A stretch of 64,000 bases of DNA from positions 723,732-787,731 of the forward strand of contig RPFO01000086.1 of assembly GCA_009746045.1 (NCBI GenBank), given 5' to 3'. Source of the stretch: Mesostigma viride. Lineage: Eukaryota > Streptophyta > Mesostigmatophyceae > Mesostigmatales > Mesostigmataceae. The translations under genes and the position numbers were made by a program. The number at the start of each line of letters is the position of its first letter. The first letter of the stretch is position 1. Shown one piece after another: positions 1-11,237 of the stretch. Under the pieces are notes generated by a model, which did not search any database, was not told the origin of the DNA, and was given only the letters and a program-made list of their open reading frames with translations.

Positions 1-1217
1 GCTTTGCTGTTCCGCTTGGGTCGCTGTTGTGCGTTGGTGACGTCCACCAAAGGCGTGGCTGCCTCTGGGGGCTTCACTGTGGGCGGGGGGGCACGCACTC
101 GCATCCCCCGGCTAGGCGCCGGAGACCACGCCACTGCAGCAGGACCTGAATACAAGGCAAGGGCGGGGTCCCTAGGAAATCCTGTTGTCAAGATGCATGG
201 GACCTCAGCGAGGAAGTCCCATGTCATCTGGGACACCAGCTCACCTTGGTGCGACTGGGCCCAGGCGAGAGTGCGCTCAATACGCTCGTTTCGCGCACTC
301 TCCGGAAATGTGTCAACTACCTTGAATCCGGGGATGTGCCCAGTGGCAGGGTCACGATCGACGACCATGCACACCACATCTGTCATCTTGATGGTAGAGG
401 ATCTCCCCCGTGCCGCATTTGTGTATGCCGATTTTAATGTTTTCTTTGTTGTGTAGGTCGTTTGGGCGACCAGCACCGCTTGCAGCTGTTTGTCGATGAT
501 GAGGCCCCCCACCACCAGCCCGAGGGTATCCCAGCCAGAAATTTCCACGACAGACAGTGCCATCGGTCCACTGCGGCTAAAAGACCTTGCAGTAGGGACC
601 GGCGTGCCATCGTCCCGCTTTTCAGGAACGCCGGCCTCAGGTAGAGGGGAAGAGAACAGAGCCTCCTTAGTGGCGTCCAGCCCCGAACCCGGGTTTGAAT
701 GACCATGCTCGTCGGCAGGACGCTGAGGAGACATCGCGGAATCTTTCTCGTTTGTCGCATTTGCAGCCCCATCATGATGGAAGTCATCCTCTGCCATTGC
801 AGCTTCATCATCACAACCGACATCATCATCGAAATTCAGGTCATCCTCGGTGACGGGCGTGCGAAACGAATTATCCGGGCACTCTGGGCTGATAGTGGAA
901 GGCTCCGTGGGCTTAATGTTGCTAGTGTGCCCTGGCTGCTCGAGCGTGGCGCACGGCTGGCATCGTGGAGGGCCGCCGCAGTCAGAGCATTGCCATTCCG
1001 TGCCGTCACCGTCGTCTGCGTGCCTGAAAATATGCGTACAGATGCCGTGCAGGACCTTGCCACATCGGCCGGCGCATTGGTGGTTTGCACCGGCCAAAAA
1101 ATCTACTTTCATGGCACCAGGTTTCTTTCCTAGCACCCATTTTCTACAATCGTCCCCGGCATAACACAAATCACTCAATTCGTCCATGTCATCGATTCGG
1201 CTATCAGCATCGGGCAT
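1..1217 (-). CDS. Zinc-cluster protein, 3' end outside window
   Basis: An uninterrupted minus-strand frame runs from an ATG at 1217 to the window edge (about 405 codons seen, no stop). The start reads MPDADSRIDDMDELSDLCYA. Residues about 15-75 are Cys/His-rich: a C-x5-C pair, then HQC-x3-C-x5-HGIC, then C-x2-C (CSDC), a treble-clef or PHD-like zinc cluster. An acidic linker follows (DDDVGCDDEAAMAEDD). A globular part around residues 210-330 contains ISGWDTLGLVVGGLIIDKQ and later MTWDFLAEVPCIL, which I cannot assign. It is divergent from the transposase-type gene at 2902 across a minisatellite, so both may belong to one transposon. Zinc clusters of this kind are common in algal transposon proteins, but function here is inference. 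The absence of stops over 1.2 kb and sensible composition support real coding. Confidence 0.6.
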   Translation of the reverse strand, partial: MPDADSRIDDMDELSDLCYAGDDCRKWVLGKKPGAMKVDFLAGANHQCAGRCGKVLHGICTHIFRHADDGDGTEWQCSDCGGPPRCQPCATLEQPGHTSNIKPTEPSTISPECPDNSFRTPVTEDDLNFDDDVGCDDEAAMAEDDFHHDGAANATNEKDSAMSPQRPADEHGHSNPGSGLDATKEALFSSPLPEAGVPEKRDDGTPVPTARSFSRSGPMALSVVEISGWDTLGLVVGGLIIDKQLQAVLVAQTTYTTKKTLKSAYTNAARGRSSTIKMTDVVCMVVDRDPATGHIPGFKVVDTFPESARNERIERTLAWAQSHQGELVSQMTWDFLAEVPCILTTGFPRDPALALYSGPAAVAWSPAPSRGMRVRAPPPTVKPPEAATPLVDVTNAQQRPKRNSK

Positions 1218-1381
1218 AGTTCCCGTGGCTAGTGCCCATCACCTTCCACCTTGAGCGAAGTCACGAATTCAAGCGCGAAGTGCATTTGAATCAAGCGGGA
1301 ACTGGGTGACACTGCTTGAAGACGTGCAGCTCCAAGGCATGCAAATGATGCAATGTATCAAAGATACGATACGCAAAGTTC

Positions 1382-2395
1382 AGGTGTTCAGGTGAAGCCG
1401 TGAAGACGTGAAGCCGTGAAGCCGTGAAGACGTGGTGAAGACAGGTGAAGACGTGGTGAAGACGTGAAGACGTGAAGACGTGAAGACGTGAAGACGTGAA
1501 GACACGATACGGCAAGTTCAGGTGAAGTTCAGGTGTTCAGGTGAAGCCGTGAAGACGTGAAGACGTGAAGCCGTGAAGCCGTGGTGAAGACAGGTGAAGA
1601 CGCGGTGAAGACGTGAAGACGTGAAGACGTGAAGACGTGAAGACGTGAAGACACGATACGGCAAGTTCAGGTGAAGTTCAGGTGTTCAGGTGAAGCCGTG
1701 AAGACGTGAAGCCGTGAAGCCGTGAAGACGTGGTGAAGACAGGTGAAGACGCGGTGAAGACGTGAAGACGTGAAGACGTGAAGACGTGAAGACGTGAAGA
1801 CACGATACGGCAAGTTCAGGTGAAGTTCAGGTGTTCAGGTGAAGCCGTGAAGACGTGAAGCCGTGAAGCCGTGAAGACGTGGTGAAGACAGGTGAAGACG
1901 CGGTGAAGACGTGAAGACGTGAAGACGTGAAGACGTGAAGACGTGAAGACACGATACGGCAAGTTCAGGTGAAGTTCAGGTGTTCAGGTGAAGCCGTGAA
2001 GACGTGAAGCCGTGAAGCCGTGAAGACGTGGTGAAGACAGGTGAAGACGCGGTGAAGACGTGAAGACGTGAAGACGTGAAGACGTGAAGACGTGAAGACA
2101 CGATACGGCAAGTTCAGGTGAAGTTCAGGTGTTCAGGTGAAGCCGTGAAGACGTGAAGCCGTGAAGCCGTGAAGACGTGGTGAAGACAGGTGAAGACGCG
2201 GTGAAGACGTGAAGACGTGAAGACGTGAAGACGTGAAGACGTGAAGACACGATACGGCAAGTTCAGGTGAAGTTCAGGTGTTCAGGTGAAGCCGTGAAGA
2301 CGTGAAGCCGTGAAGCCGTGAAGACGTGGTGAAGACAGGTGAAGACGCGGTGAAGACGTGAAGACGTGAAGACGTGAAGACGTGAAGACAAGTTG
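1382..2395. repeat. 149-bp minisatellite built from a 9-bp core
   Basis: The 9-mer GTGAAGACG and variants (GTGAAGCCG, GTGGTGAAG) are tandemly repeated and organised into a higher-order unit of 149 bp. The landmark CACGATACGGCAAG starts at 1503, 1652, 1801, 1950, 2099 and 2248, exactly 149 bp apart each time. Units look nearly identical, so amplification is recent. On the minus strand the core reads as Val-Phe-Thr-Ser-Ser-Arg-Leu-His repeats, giving spurious short ORFs. It lies between two divergent genes. Confidence 0.9.
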
Positions 2396-2429
2396 CAGCA
2401 CTCAGCCGCAGCAGTCGCACGCAGGTAGA

Positions 2430-2895
2430 AACGATAATTTGTTTGAATCTGTCAAGACCCCATCGAATGTAAAACAGGTTTTTCGTAAAGAAATCCGATG
2501 TGTGGGCGGGCTTTACATAGTTGCGATTTCTGGCCTGCGATTTCTGGCCTGCGCTGGTTGTCTCTTTTATAGTGCTTCTGCCCAAGCACTACCGGCTGTA
2601 AAACAGTATACTTCTTGAAGAAATCAGTTGGGGCTTTGTTGGGCGTCACATTTGACCGGTGGGCGGAGTTTCCTGCTTCTGTGAAGGCGCCATCGAATGT
2701 AGATCAGTAGATTTTCTAAAGAAATCTGAGGTGTGGGCGGGGCCTTTATTGCTTGTGTCCATCCACCACCGGATGTAGAACAGTAGACTTATTGAAGAAA
2801 ACAGTTTGGGGCTTTGTTGGGCGCCACATTTGAGCGGTGGGCGGGGTTTCTTGCTTCTGTCCAAGCACCACCGGGTGTAATACAGTAGATTTCCT
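2430..2895. repeat. Degenerate ~75-130 bp repeats upstream of the 2902 gene
   Basis: Four to five diverged copies of a unit with the landmarks TGTAAAACAGTA, GAAGAAATCAGTTTGGGGC and GGTGGGCGGGGTTTC recur up to a few bases before the ATG at 2902. Copies start near 2456, 2586, 2691, 2768 and 2870. Position suggests they form the promoter or 5' leader of the transposase-type gene; that role is inferred only from position. Confidence 0.6.
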
Positions 2896-2901
2896 ATTAA
2901 C

Positions 2902-5900
2902 ATGGATGAAGAATGGGATGTGCCAGACCTGGTGGATTCGGATGCGAGTTCTGAAGCTAGTTGGGGCGTAGATTCTGACGGCTCTGACGACGACCTGCTT
3001 CACACGGAAATGGGGCCCGGCACGTCTTCCTCTCGAGCGAAGCGCAGTGGGAAGAAAGATGGCGCCCGGCTTCTCGCCTCCAAATTGAAGTCCGTTGACA
3101 AGGACATCGCCAAGGCCAGGAAGTGCGGTCCGACTTGTGGGGAGCATTGCCTCGAGAAGGTGGGCACCTTACTTACCGATACCAGGTCGTGGACTGCCTT
3201 TCGAGAGTACCTGTACAACCAAACGGACCAGCAGCGCATGGCCTCCCTTTGCGACGTGATCCGGTCGGCCGGCGTGGGCAACATCGAGGTAGAATCCCCT
3301 GCCGACGGTGGCCGTTACAAGAAGTACATCATTACCGGCCCTTTACACGTGGACGTGGTGATTGCGGGGTGCATGTACACCGTCACCGGTTGTGCATCTG
3401 CCATCCGGAAGATGGCCGGCGTTACCCGGGCGACTTGGAACAATCTGGTGGCGTCGGTCGTGTCGGCGAAAGAGTATTTCCTGACCGTGCATCCCAACGA
3501 CCTAGCGACTTTCGGTGTTGGTCTGGAGCACGCACCACCTGAGCGTGATGCTCGGGGGCGTTCGGAGGTTGGCGAACACGCAGCAATGTGGATGCACGAG
3601 TTGGTGCAGCAGATCGCAGACCATGACCCGACTCATGCTGGCGTTGTCTTCATGGACGTCATGTCCATCAAGGAGATGCACGCCATGTACGTTGAAGACG
3701 TGGTGGCAGAAGCGGGGGAAGGGGCCAAGGTGCTAGGCTACAACGCATTCTACCGCATCTGGCGCACCTACTGCAAAGGCGACTACTTCCCAGGGCAGAG
3801 GAGCCCGAAGGTGGTGGTATGCCCGCACAACAAGAGCACCGGTCACTGCGCGGACTGCGTGGAACTGCGCATGCGGCGCCGCGGTGCTTCAACTGAGGCA
3901 CAACGGCAGTACGTCGACAACCAAATCAAGCAGCATGTCGCTCTGGCCTGGTTTACCCGCCAGAACTATTGGTTGAGGCGCGAGCTTGCCTGCGCGATGG
4001 TGGCCGCTATGTTGACGGCCATTTTGTCGATCAACCTCGACAAGCTGGATCACGCCAAGACATACTGGCCGAAGCTGGTGGGGGGGCCCGACTCATGGGG
4101 CAGCTATGCAGGTGGCATGATGCCGTTCTCGCTCTTCTGTGCGGCCGTCCATGGGTACAAGGCGATGTGGTTCATCGTTCTCGCATGGGTCCTCATGACC
4201 GACAACCTCTCCGGCAGTGTCACCGTCACGATGCTGATGCACATCCTGGCGCAGTTGATGAGGGACCAGCCATGGAGGAGGGCGGGGCTGCCGCACATGC
4301 CCAGGTGTTTGTGCCTGCAACTGGACGGTGGGAGTGAAAACCGGAATCACACCGTCTTACTGTTTGCATGGTGGCTCGTACACGTTGGCTTCTTCGACGT
4401 CGTCGAAATGCACCGCATGCTCGTGGGCCACACGCACGCCGACCCAGATCAGAAATTCGGCGTGCTTGTGGCCTACATGAGACACGCTGTGGCGGGGGGG
4501 CCTAGCTTCGTGCACAAGTACCCAACTTTGGAGAGCTGGGTGGCGGCCATAGAAGAGGCATTCCGTCAGCCTAGTGGTGCAGCTGCGAACTGCAACTCGA
4601 CCGTCCCCGCTGGCACGGAGGTCAAGGTATTGGGGGTCGCTTACGATGTCAGGAACTTTCTCACTCCGTTGCAGCGCGAGTCGTTTGCCGGTTGGTGCAG
4701 CACAGTAGATTGGATGACCGGTAGGGAGGATCAGGTTATCAAGGTCACCAGGGTGCGTGGTGATGTCGTGCAGCCTGCGTGCAGCGAGGCGCAGCCGGCG
4801 CACGGAGGGGCGGCGCCATCGGTGCGCGGCGGGGCGGCAGCGGCGGCGCAGCCGGCACGCGGCGGGGCGGGGCAGTCAGCGGGCAGCGGGGCGGCGCTGC
4901 CGGTGCGCGGCGGGGCGGGGCAGTCGACGGGCGGCGGGGCAGGGCCGTCGACGGGCGGCGGGCCAGCGGTGCTGCCGGCGCGCGCGGGCGGCGGGGCGGG
5001 GCAGTCGGCGCGCGGGGGGCCAGCGGCGCTGCCGGCGCGCGTGGGCGGCGGGGCGGGGCTGTCGACGGGCGGCGGGGCGGGGCAGTCGACGGGCGGCGGG
5101 GCAGGGCCGTCGGCGTGCGGGGGGCCAGCGGTGCTGCCGGCGCGCGTGGGCGGCGGGGCGGGGCTGTCGACGGGCGGCGGGGCGGGGCAGTCGACGGGCG
5201 GCGGGGCAGGGCCGTCGGCGTGCGGGGGGCCAGCGGTGCTGCCGGCGCGCGTGGGCGGCGGGGCGGGGCTGTCGACGGGCGGCGGGGCGGGGCAGTCGGC
5301 GTGCGGGGGGCCAGCGGTGCTGCCGGCGCGCGTGGGCGGCGGGGCGGGGCTGTCGACGGGCGGCGTGGCGGGGCAGTCAGCGCGCGGGGGGCCAGCGGCG
5401 CTGCCGGCGCGCGTGGGCGGCGGGGCGGGGCTGTCGACGGGCGGCGGGGCGGGGCAGTCGACGGGCGGCGTGGCGGGGCGGTCGGCGTGCGGGGGGCCAG
5501 CGGCGCTGCCGGCGCGCGTGGGCGGCGGGGCGGGGCTGTCGACGGGCGGCGGGGCGGGGCAGTCGACGGGCGGCGGGGCAGGGCGGTCGGCGTGCGGGGG
5601 GCCAGCGGCGCTGCCGGCGCGCGTGGGCGGCGGGGCGGGGCTGTCGACGGGCGGCGGGGCGGGGCAGTCGACGGGCGGCGGGGCAGGGCCGTCGGCGCGC
5701 GGGGGGCCAGCGGCGCTGCCGGCGCGCGTGGGCGGCGGGGCGGGGCTGTCGACGGGCGGCGGGGCGGGGCAGTCGACGGGCGGGGGGCCAGCGGTGCTGC
5801 CGGCGCGCGTGGGCGGCGGGGCGGGGCTGTCGACGGGCGGCGGGGCGGGGCAGTCGGCGTGCGGGGGGCCAGCGGTGCTGCCGGCGCGCGTGGGCGGCGG

Positions 5901-8071
5901 GGCGGGGCTGTCGACGGGCGGCGGGGCGGGGCCGTCGGCGCGCGGGGGGCCAGCGGCGCTGCCGGCGCGCGTGGGCGGCGGGGCGGGGCTGTCGACGGGC
6001 GGCGTGGCGGGGCAGTCGGCGCGCGGGGGCCAGCGGCGCTGCCGGCGCGCGTGGGCGCCGGGGCGGGGCTGTCGACGGGCGGCGGGGCGGGGCAGTCGAC
6101 GGGCGGCGGGGCAGGGCGGTCGGCGTGCGGGGGGCCAGCGGCGCTGCCGGCGCGCGTGGGCGGCGGGGCGGGGCTGTCAACGGGCGGCGGGGCGGGGCAG
6201 TCGACGGGCGGCGGGGCAGGGCCGTCGGCGTGCGGGGGGCCAGCGGCGCTGCCGGCGCGCGTGGGCGGCGGGCCGGCGCAGCTGGCATGCGGCGGGGCGG
6301 GGCTGTCGACGGGCGGCGGGGCGGGGCAGTCGACGGGCGGCGGGGCAGGGCGGTCGGCGTGCGGGGGCCAGCGGCGCTGCCGGCGCGCGTGGGCGGCGGG
6401 GCGGGGCTGTCGACGGGCGGCGGGGCGGGGCAGTCGACGGGCGGCGGGGCGGGGCAGCCGGCGCGCGGCGGGCCGGAGGCGCAGCCGGCGGGCGGCGGAG
6501 CGGCACAGCCGGTGCCTGAAAAACGCGGTCGCTCAATGAAGGTGCACCACGCCGTCTTCTTCCAGGTACAGGGCAACGCAGAGACCTGGTTGTCCTACCG
6601 GACCACGGAGTCCCAAAAGACGCCGTGGCAGCCCGCGGGGACTCGACAGGAAGGCGCGCCACGGTGCGGGAAGGCGATGACACAGCCTTACAAGTTTGAT
6701 GCGGAGGGGCGGCCGCTGTTTGGCGTCCGACTTGTGGATCCAGACCGCATTCCGATGTTGCAGGACACCCCAGCCTTCGCACCATTGAACATGGAGTTTC
6801 TGGGGAAGGAGCTGGAGTCGATCAAAACAAGGGTCGAGAAGTTGCCCCATGGCATCTGGCAGTGGTACTTTCCGCCCGACACCATCAAGCCAAACGAGGC
6901 CTTTTTCGCAAAAGTCCCACATGCCCCTGAGGAGGTGCCTGAGGAGTGGCGCCCTTTGCCGTGGCCATCTCGCGCGGACATCTCCGCCCTGCGTGAGCAC
7001 GATGCAGCGCCTGAACCACCACCGACGCAAGAAGAGCACTTCATGGCGTTGGTCGACGCAGAGGCGGTGCGCGTCACCCCGCTGGTAGACCGAGTTCTTC
7101 ATGATGGCCACACACAGCAGGAATGGGCGGCAGAAGACAGGGCCATGACAGCCAAGGTCGCTTACTTGAAGCGCATGCAAGGCGTTGAGAAAGGCTCCGC
7201 TGTTCTATACTGGCACCCTTCAGCTGGTATTCTCTGCAACTCGAAGCTCACGTGGACTCCAGTCCTCTTTGGCATCATCAAGGAGGTGGTTGCGAAGGAG
7301 GATGGCGGCCAACCTTCTATTGAGCTCTTTGTATACCGCGCTAAGCATTTGCGTGACACGTGGCACCCGTGGAACCCAGACATTGCGCAATGGCCCCATC
7401 CGCCAACCACTGCGGCGCACACGGTGATCATCACCGCGTCAGACCTCGTCTTGACACAAGTGGTGGGCAAGCGAGGTCAGCCGCCCCATGCAGTCTCCTT
7501 GGGTGCGAACAAAAAGCTCACCAAGGAGTGCCTAAAGGCGCTGAAGGAGGTGCCCTATGACGCGGAACACCCGGTCGTGAAGTGGCAAGATGCTGAATGC
7601 TCGAAGGGCATCGTCGGCATGGCGAAGGCATGCTGGGAAGGCATAAGGCTGCAGGTCAAGAGTGGCAGCCGCAACCTCGTAGGGCAAGTCGTGTGTCATT
7701 GGGCGTCGGAGCGTGTGACATCCGCGGACGGTCGCACCGAAAGCCGGGACGGCAGGTACCATGGTCGTGTCGCTGTTGTCGACACGCAAAACGACATGGT
7801 AGCCATGTACTGGGGTGCCCGTTGGGAGGAGGACGCGGTTTCTTGTGTGCCTCTCCACGAGCTGGAGGCACAGATCTGCGGGTGCCCCGGTGTGGTCGTC
7901 CCTGCGTTGCAAGCGCCGGATATCACCCTGGCCGAGGCTCGATTGCGCGAGATGGTTCCACCCAGCGACGATGTGGCGGAGAACAACAACGCAGGCGCCT
8001 CCCGGCGTCGGAAGCGAGCGCTCATCCTTGCCGATGACGATGACGACGACGACGACGACGACGACTGCTGA
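2902..8071 (+). pseudogene. DUF7869-like transposase-type protein, frameshifted in its repeat domain
   Basis: The N-terminal part (2902-4780, about 625 aa) begins MDEEWDVPDLVDSDASSE and holds a cysteine group (KCGPTCGEHC), a second one (CPHNKSTGHCADC) and the segment LQLDGGSENRNHTVLLFAWW followed by MLVGHTHADPDQKF. The pair 'LQLDG..EN' and 'VGHTH.D.DQ.F' is the signature I know from DUF7869 proteins, RNase H-fold proteins of algal and oomycete transposons. Next is a Pro/Ala/Gly repeat domain (4780-6530), then a C-terminal domain (about 6530-8071) ending in a run of Asp plus Cys. N- and C-terminal parts lie in different frames. Runs of six G in the repeat are reduced to five near 6030 and near 6361, two one-base deletions that break the frame. 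Either the gene is dead or the GC-rich array is mis-assembled. No recognisable element ends were found. Confidence 0.65.
4780..6530 (+). repeat. GC-rich coding minisatellite with no stops in several frames
   Basis: About 13 imperfect copies of a 70-135 bp unit encode PALPARVGGGAGLSTGGG-type peptides in the gene's own frame. Units differ by presence or absence of a GCGGGGCGGGGCAGTCGACG module. Composition is close to pure G/C, so all three forward frames and at least two reverse frames stay open for 1-1.7 kb. The long ORFs on the other frames and strand here are shadows of this composition. Confidence 0.85.
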
Positions 8072-8085
8072 AGCGCGAGCAGCGG

Positions 8086-8400
8086 TTGTTGTCATTGAGC
8101 TGCTCATGTGCTGCTGCTGCTGCTGCTGCTGCTGTGCTGCCATGCTACTGTTGCTGCATTGCTGCCGTGCTGCTGTTGTGCTGTTGTGCTGATGTGTTGC
8201 TGCATTGCTGCCGTGCCGCTGATGTATTGCTGTCGTGCTGCTGCCGTGCTGCTGTGTTGATGCACTGCTGCATTACGGCCGTGCTGCTGAGCTACAGTTG
8301 TGCTGCTGCTGTGCTACGGTCATGCTGCTGCTGTGTTGCTGGGCTGATGTGTTGTTGCATTGATGTAGTGGCTATTGTTCCGCTACTACAATTTGCTACT
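8086..8400 (+). repeat. CTG/TGC-rich trinucleotide tract
   Basis: A pure (CTG)n core at about 8107-8135 grades into degenerate TGCTG/TGTTG repeats downstream of the transposase-type stop at 8071. The gene's last codons are themselves an expanded GAC/GAT (Asp) tract at 8033-8066. Repetitive 3' flank with no gene. Confidence 0.75.
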
Positions 8401-8479
8401 GATGCCGCTGCTGGTGCTTTTTTGCATGGCAGTGCCCGCTATGTTCACACCACTGTTGCCGCGGTTGGTATCGCGTGAT

Positions 8480-9130
8480 TTCCACCGGTTGTGCGTTGAC
8501 ATGTGTTACTCATGCATTTCCCGCTATATTTGGTAGCACGCGGTTTCGCGTTAGTTAGGTGCAGACAGCTGCATGTAGACAAACATCTTGTTTAAGTCGG
8601 TCAATTAACGGTTCTTGACGCATCATGGTCCAAGTCGACCGACCTGTAGGGACCAGTAGAGCAATTGTCTAGGAGAAAGAGCGTGATCGCTGCAGAAGCC
8701 GCGTGGCAGCCGTGGCTGTACCTGTAGTACGACCTGCATATATATGGATACTGTATTTGGATACTGGGTTGTTTATCAATTCTGGTTTTAATTTATTTAG
8801 TGTACCTGGTGTTGGCATGCCAACTCAGTGCTAAACTACTTTATGCACAATGATGCAACTTGATGCTATAGTGACGTGCCACGATGTAACTTTATTAACT
8901 TCACCATTAGTCATGGGGTCAATAGGATTGCTCATTATGCCATGTTAACATGAACCATGGGTTACGTAATAGTGAAAACAGTAATCATGATGCTCCACTT
9001 GAAGTCTCCAACATGGTCATGTTTGGAATTTTATTGATCATATTTACAATATATGAAAAGAGACAACAAACGTGGAAGCATGGCACGCCGAGGCCGATAA
9101 TATATGTGTGAAATATGAAAAGAGACAACA
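8480..9130. other. Gene-free spacer
   Basis: AT-rich sequence with no convincing ORF, repeat or RNA gene. The only pattern is a near-repeat of GAAATATGAAAAGAGACAAC around 9050-9130. Confidence 0.5.
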
Positions 9131-9132
9131 TC

Positions 9133-9165
9133 TTTGGCAAGCATGATCATATCATGCTTGCCAAA
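9133..9165. repeat. Perfect 15-bp inverted repeat
   Basis: Arms TTTGGCAAGCATGAT and ATCATGCTTGCCAAA are separated by three bases. A second, looser inverted repeat (AGGATACATTT...AAATGTATCCT, about 9220-9251) lies at the edge of the gypsy remnant and may mark its truncation point. Confidence 0.7.
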
Positions 9166-9216
9166 CATATGAATGATATCGACCATGTCCAGAAACCATG
9201 TTTGCCAATGGTGCAT

Positions 9217-9817
9217 TTAGGATACATTTGAAGCTGTGCAAATGTATCCTAATCCGGTAAAACCACCCCAGTGTTGGAGACGGTTGATCCACGAAAACAG
9301 ACTCTCCATCGCCCGCCTGCCCTTGCGACTCAAGTTGCTGCACACGCGCAATAGTCCTACCCACACTCTTCTCCAGCGCTTCCGCCACACTTCTAGCTCT
9401 CGCAGCTTCCTCACGTTCATGTTGTAATCGAATTTTCTCCGCTGTCAGCTCGTCAGCCGCTAGCCGAGTGCCGTCTCGCCCCGGCACCGTGTTGTAGCCA
9501 AAACGAATAGCCGAACCGTATTCGGGTGCTGGCGAACGCGTGTCCCCCACGTTGGAGAACCGTGGTACACCTCTACCAATGCCACGCAGGGAGGGCTCGC
9601 CTGGTTGCACACCGAGGGGCAAGATGGAGAACTTTGGGCCGACCGACAGCGAATATCTGCGGGAAGCAGACATTAAGGTGGTATCTCCAAATAGTTGACG
9701 TCTGGGAGTAGATGATGAAACCCTTTCATCACCGGTCGTCCGTTGAGCTGCTAAAGATGTGGTTGCATCTTCAACTCTCTTACTTGATAACGGTGGTTGT
9801 GTCTCCGGGTTACTCAT
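9217..9817 (-). pseudogene. gag: Gag N-terminal fragment
   Basis: From an ATG at 9817 the frame reads MSNPETQPPLSSKRVED and shares with the intact gag (32389-34140) the blocks TPRRQL, RRYSLSVGPKFS, LQPGEPSL (here VQPGEPSLRGIGRG) and TPGRDGTRLAAD (here VPGRDGTRLAADELTAEKI). After a coiled-coil-like stretch (about residue 140-185) similarity ends and the frame runs into unrelated sequence. No capsid core, zinc knuckle or pol is present, so this is a 5' remnant only. Confidence 0.75.
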
Positions 9818-10039
9818 CACTCCATGGGTCGCGCATGCCGGACTGGGGAACGTTAGAGACTTATGGGCTCAAGGCAGTTCTCAGAGCAAGACTGTCACAT
9901 AAGGATGAGTCACACTCTTAAGAACTGTCCGAATACACAGCATAACGTACCCTCTCTGGGTCTGGCAAGAATTCCATTGTTAATCGTGAACTAATACTGT
10001 CAAGACAACCAACACCTAGGTAGAAACCTCCGATACCAA

Positions 10040-10742
10040 TGTAACGACTAAAAATGTTGTGTTTGCAACAGCCTCAGTATCAACATTAGCGTGAAAAGAT
10101 CTTTATACCTGGGTTGGAGTCGCGACAGATAACTTCACGTCCAGAGAAGCAATGAAGATGGATCTTCAACAGTTAAGGGAATGAGTCCCCACCCTTGTTA
10201 GACACAACAGACAAGTTATATCCAAGTCAACTATCTGTTGAAGTTATAGTTGACTTTTGGCAAGGGTTGTTTGATTGATGAAACAAGGAAACCCTTGAAT
10301 TACACCATAGCTTTAGCTCTCACGTACGCACACATGCACGGCCGCCCCAAACAGGATAAAAGTCATCGTGCACGCAGCATCCATCCAACCCTAACCCGGA
10401 AGGACCAATCAAAAGTGAGGATCACTCAAGATAAGATCTTAGCCTCCGAATCCTCCACACAACACAAAGCCAGCACATACGAAATCTCAAGGACCTGGAA
10501 CCAAATCCACCAGGTACAACGGTACTGCAGAGAATCTTTGACTGACTAAACAACACCATGCAAAGTACCCTACGTGGATCAGGCCACGACCAATGAGGGT
10601 AGAACAATAGATTCGACAGATCTCAACAGGCCCAATATCTATCAGACGTCGAAGCCTCCTAACTTCTCAAATAATTGTCCTAAAGAACTCATAATAAGAT
10701 TCAACAGTAGGAAAACTTTGGATGTAACATTTGGTTGTTACA
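10040..10742 (-). repeat. LTR (703 bp) of the gypsy remnant
   Basis: The boundaries are TGTAACGACTAAAAATG at 10040 and GTTACA ending at 10742 (TG...CA ends in either orientation). Immediately inside, at about 10022-10038, the minus strand reads TTGGTATCGGAGG, a Met-tRNA-like primer-binding site identical to that of the full gypsy element. Confidence 0.75.
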
Positions 10743-10854
10743 TAATCCAAGGTTGCCCTACCCTCGGCTATACTCTATACGGTGGACATTGTGGACACGA
10801 TCGATGTATTGCATGTAATACTGAGAATGTAAACGTGCGCATGCATAATTGTGT

Positions 10855-10940
10855 GTATGTGTATACATGTGGTTTTATATTGGTTATGTTTACTTGGGTG
10901 CCTTCACTTTGATGCAAGTAATTATATATTTTAATATATA
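10855..10940 (+). mobile_element. Diverged LINE 3' tail abutting the PLV terminus
   Basis: The segment ending GCAAGTAATTATATATTT then TAATATATATAG resembles (by eye about 70% over 80 bp) the 3' tail of the LINE at 49.7 kb and the insertion in the helicase gene. All three finish in TTTTAATATATATA. It abuts the first bases of the PLV inverted repeat (CCCCTCATTGAG), suggesting insertion at the TA-rich viral end. Confidence 0.5.
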
Positions 10941-11170
10941 TAGCCCCTCATTGAGTGATGGGGCCGTGTGGGGTACCGGGGAGCCATTCTTGAGTGATGG
11001 CTGAGTGATAAATTGAGTGATAAAATATTGGGTTTTTGGTTTGCTACTGGCATCTGTCACGGTGCAGCCACGCCTTCCCGACCCCTGCCAACCCCGGCTC
11101 AGGGGTCGCGGGGCTTTAGGATGTCATAGAAATGCTGGCATCTGTCACCGCGTCAACATGTGAGTGTGTG

Positions 11171-11237
11171 GAATAGGCAAAATTGCTCAGAGATTTTGAA
11201 GGTAGTTCTATACTTATCTGAGCAATTTTGCCTATTC
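11171..11237. repeat. TIR hairpin 1 (left copy)
   Basis: Arms GAATAGGCAAAATTGCTCAG and CTGAGCAATTTTGCCTATTC form a 20+ bp stem with a loop of about 25 nt. The right TIR has the same hairpin at 49318-49384 with matched changes in both arms. Confidence 0.8.

Larger units (their letters stand above)
9200..10742 (-). mobile_element. Truncated Ty3/gypsy element (5' LTR plus start of gag)
   Basis: In minus orientation the remnant has a 5' LTR (10040-10742), a primer-binding site directly after it and the first ~130 codons of gag, and then stops matching the related full element at 25677-35146. It is a related but clearly diverged family member: LTR termini TGTAACGACTAAAAATG and TTGTTACA are shared, and the LTR interior differs. 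The 3' part of the element and its second LTR are missing. It lies just outside the left end of the PLV. Confidence 0.75.

Noticed and set aside
1382-2395. CRISPR-like regular spacing of repeats
   Set aside because: Contiguous tandem array with no unique spacers, in a eukaryotic context.
1291-2585. Minus-strand ORFs rich in VFTSSRLH
   Set aside because: Direct translation of the 9-bp/149-bp minisatellite.
5377-6785. Long minus-strand Pro/Arg/Ala-rich ORFs
   Set aside because: They are mirror images of the GC-rich minisatellite that lacks stops in most frames; no independent coding signal.
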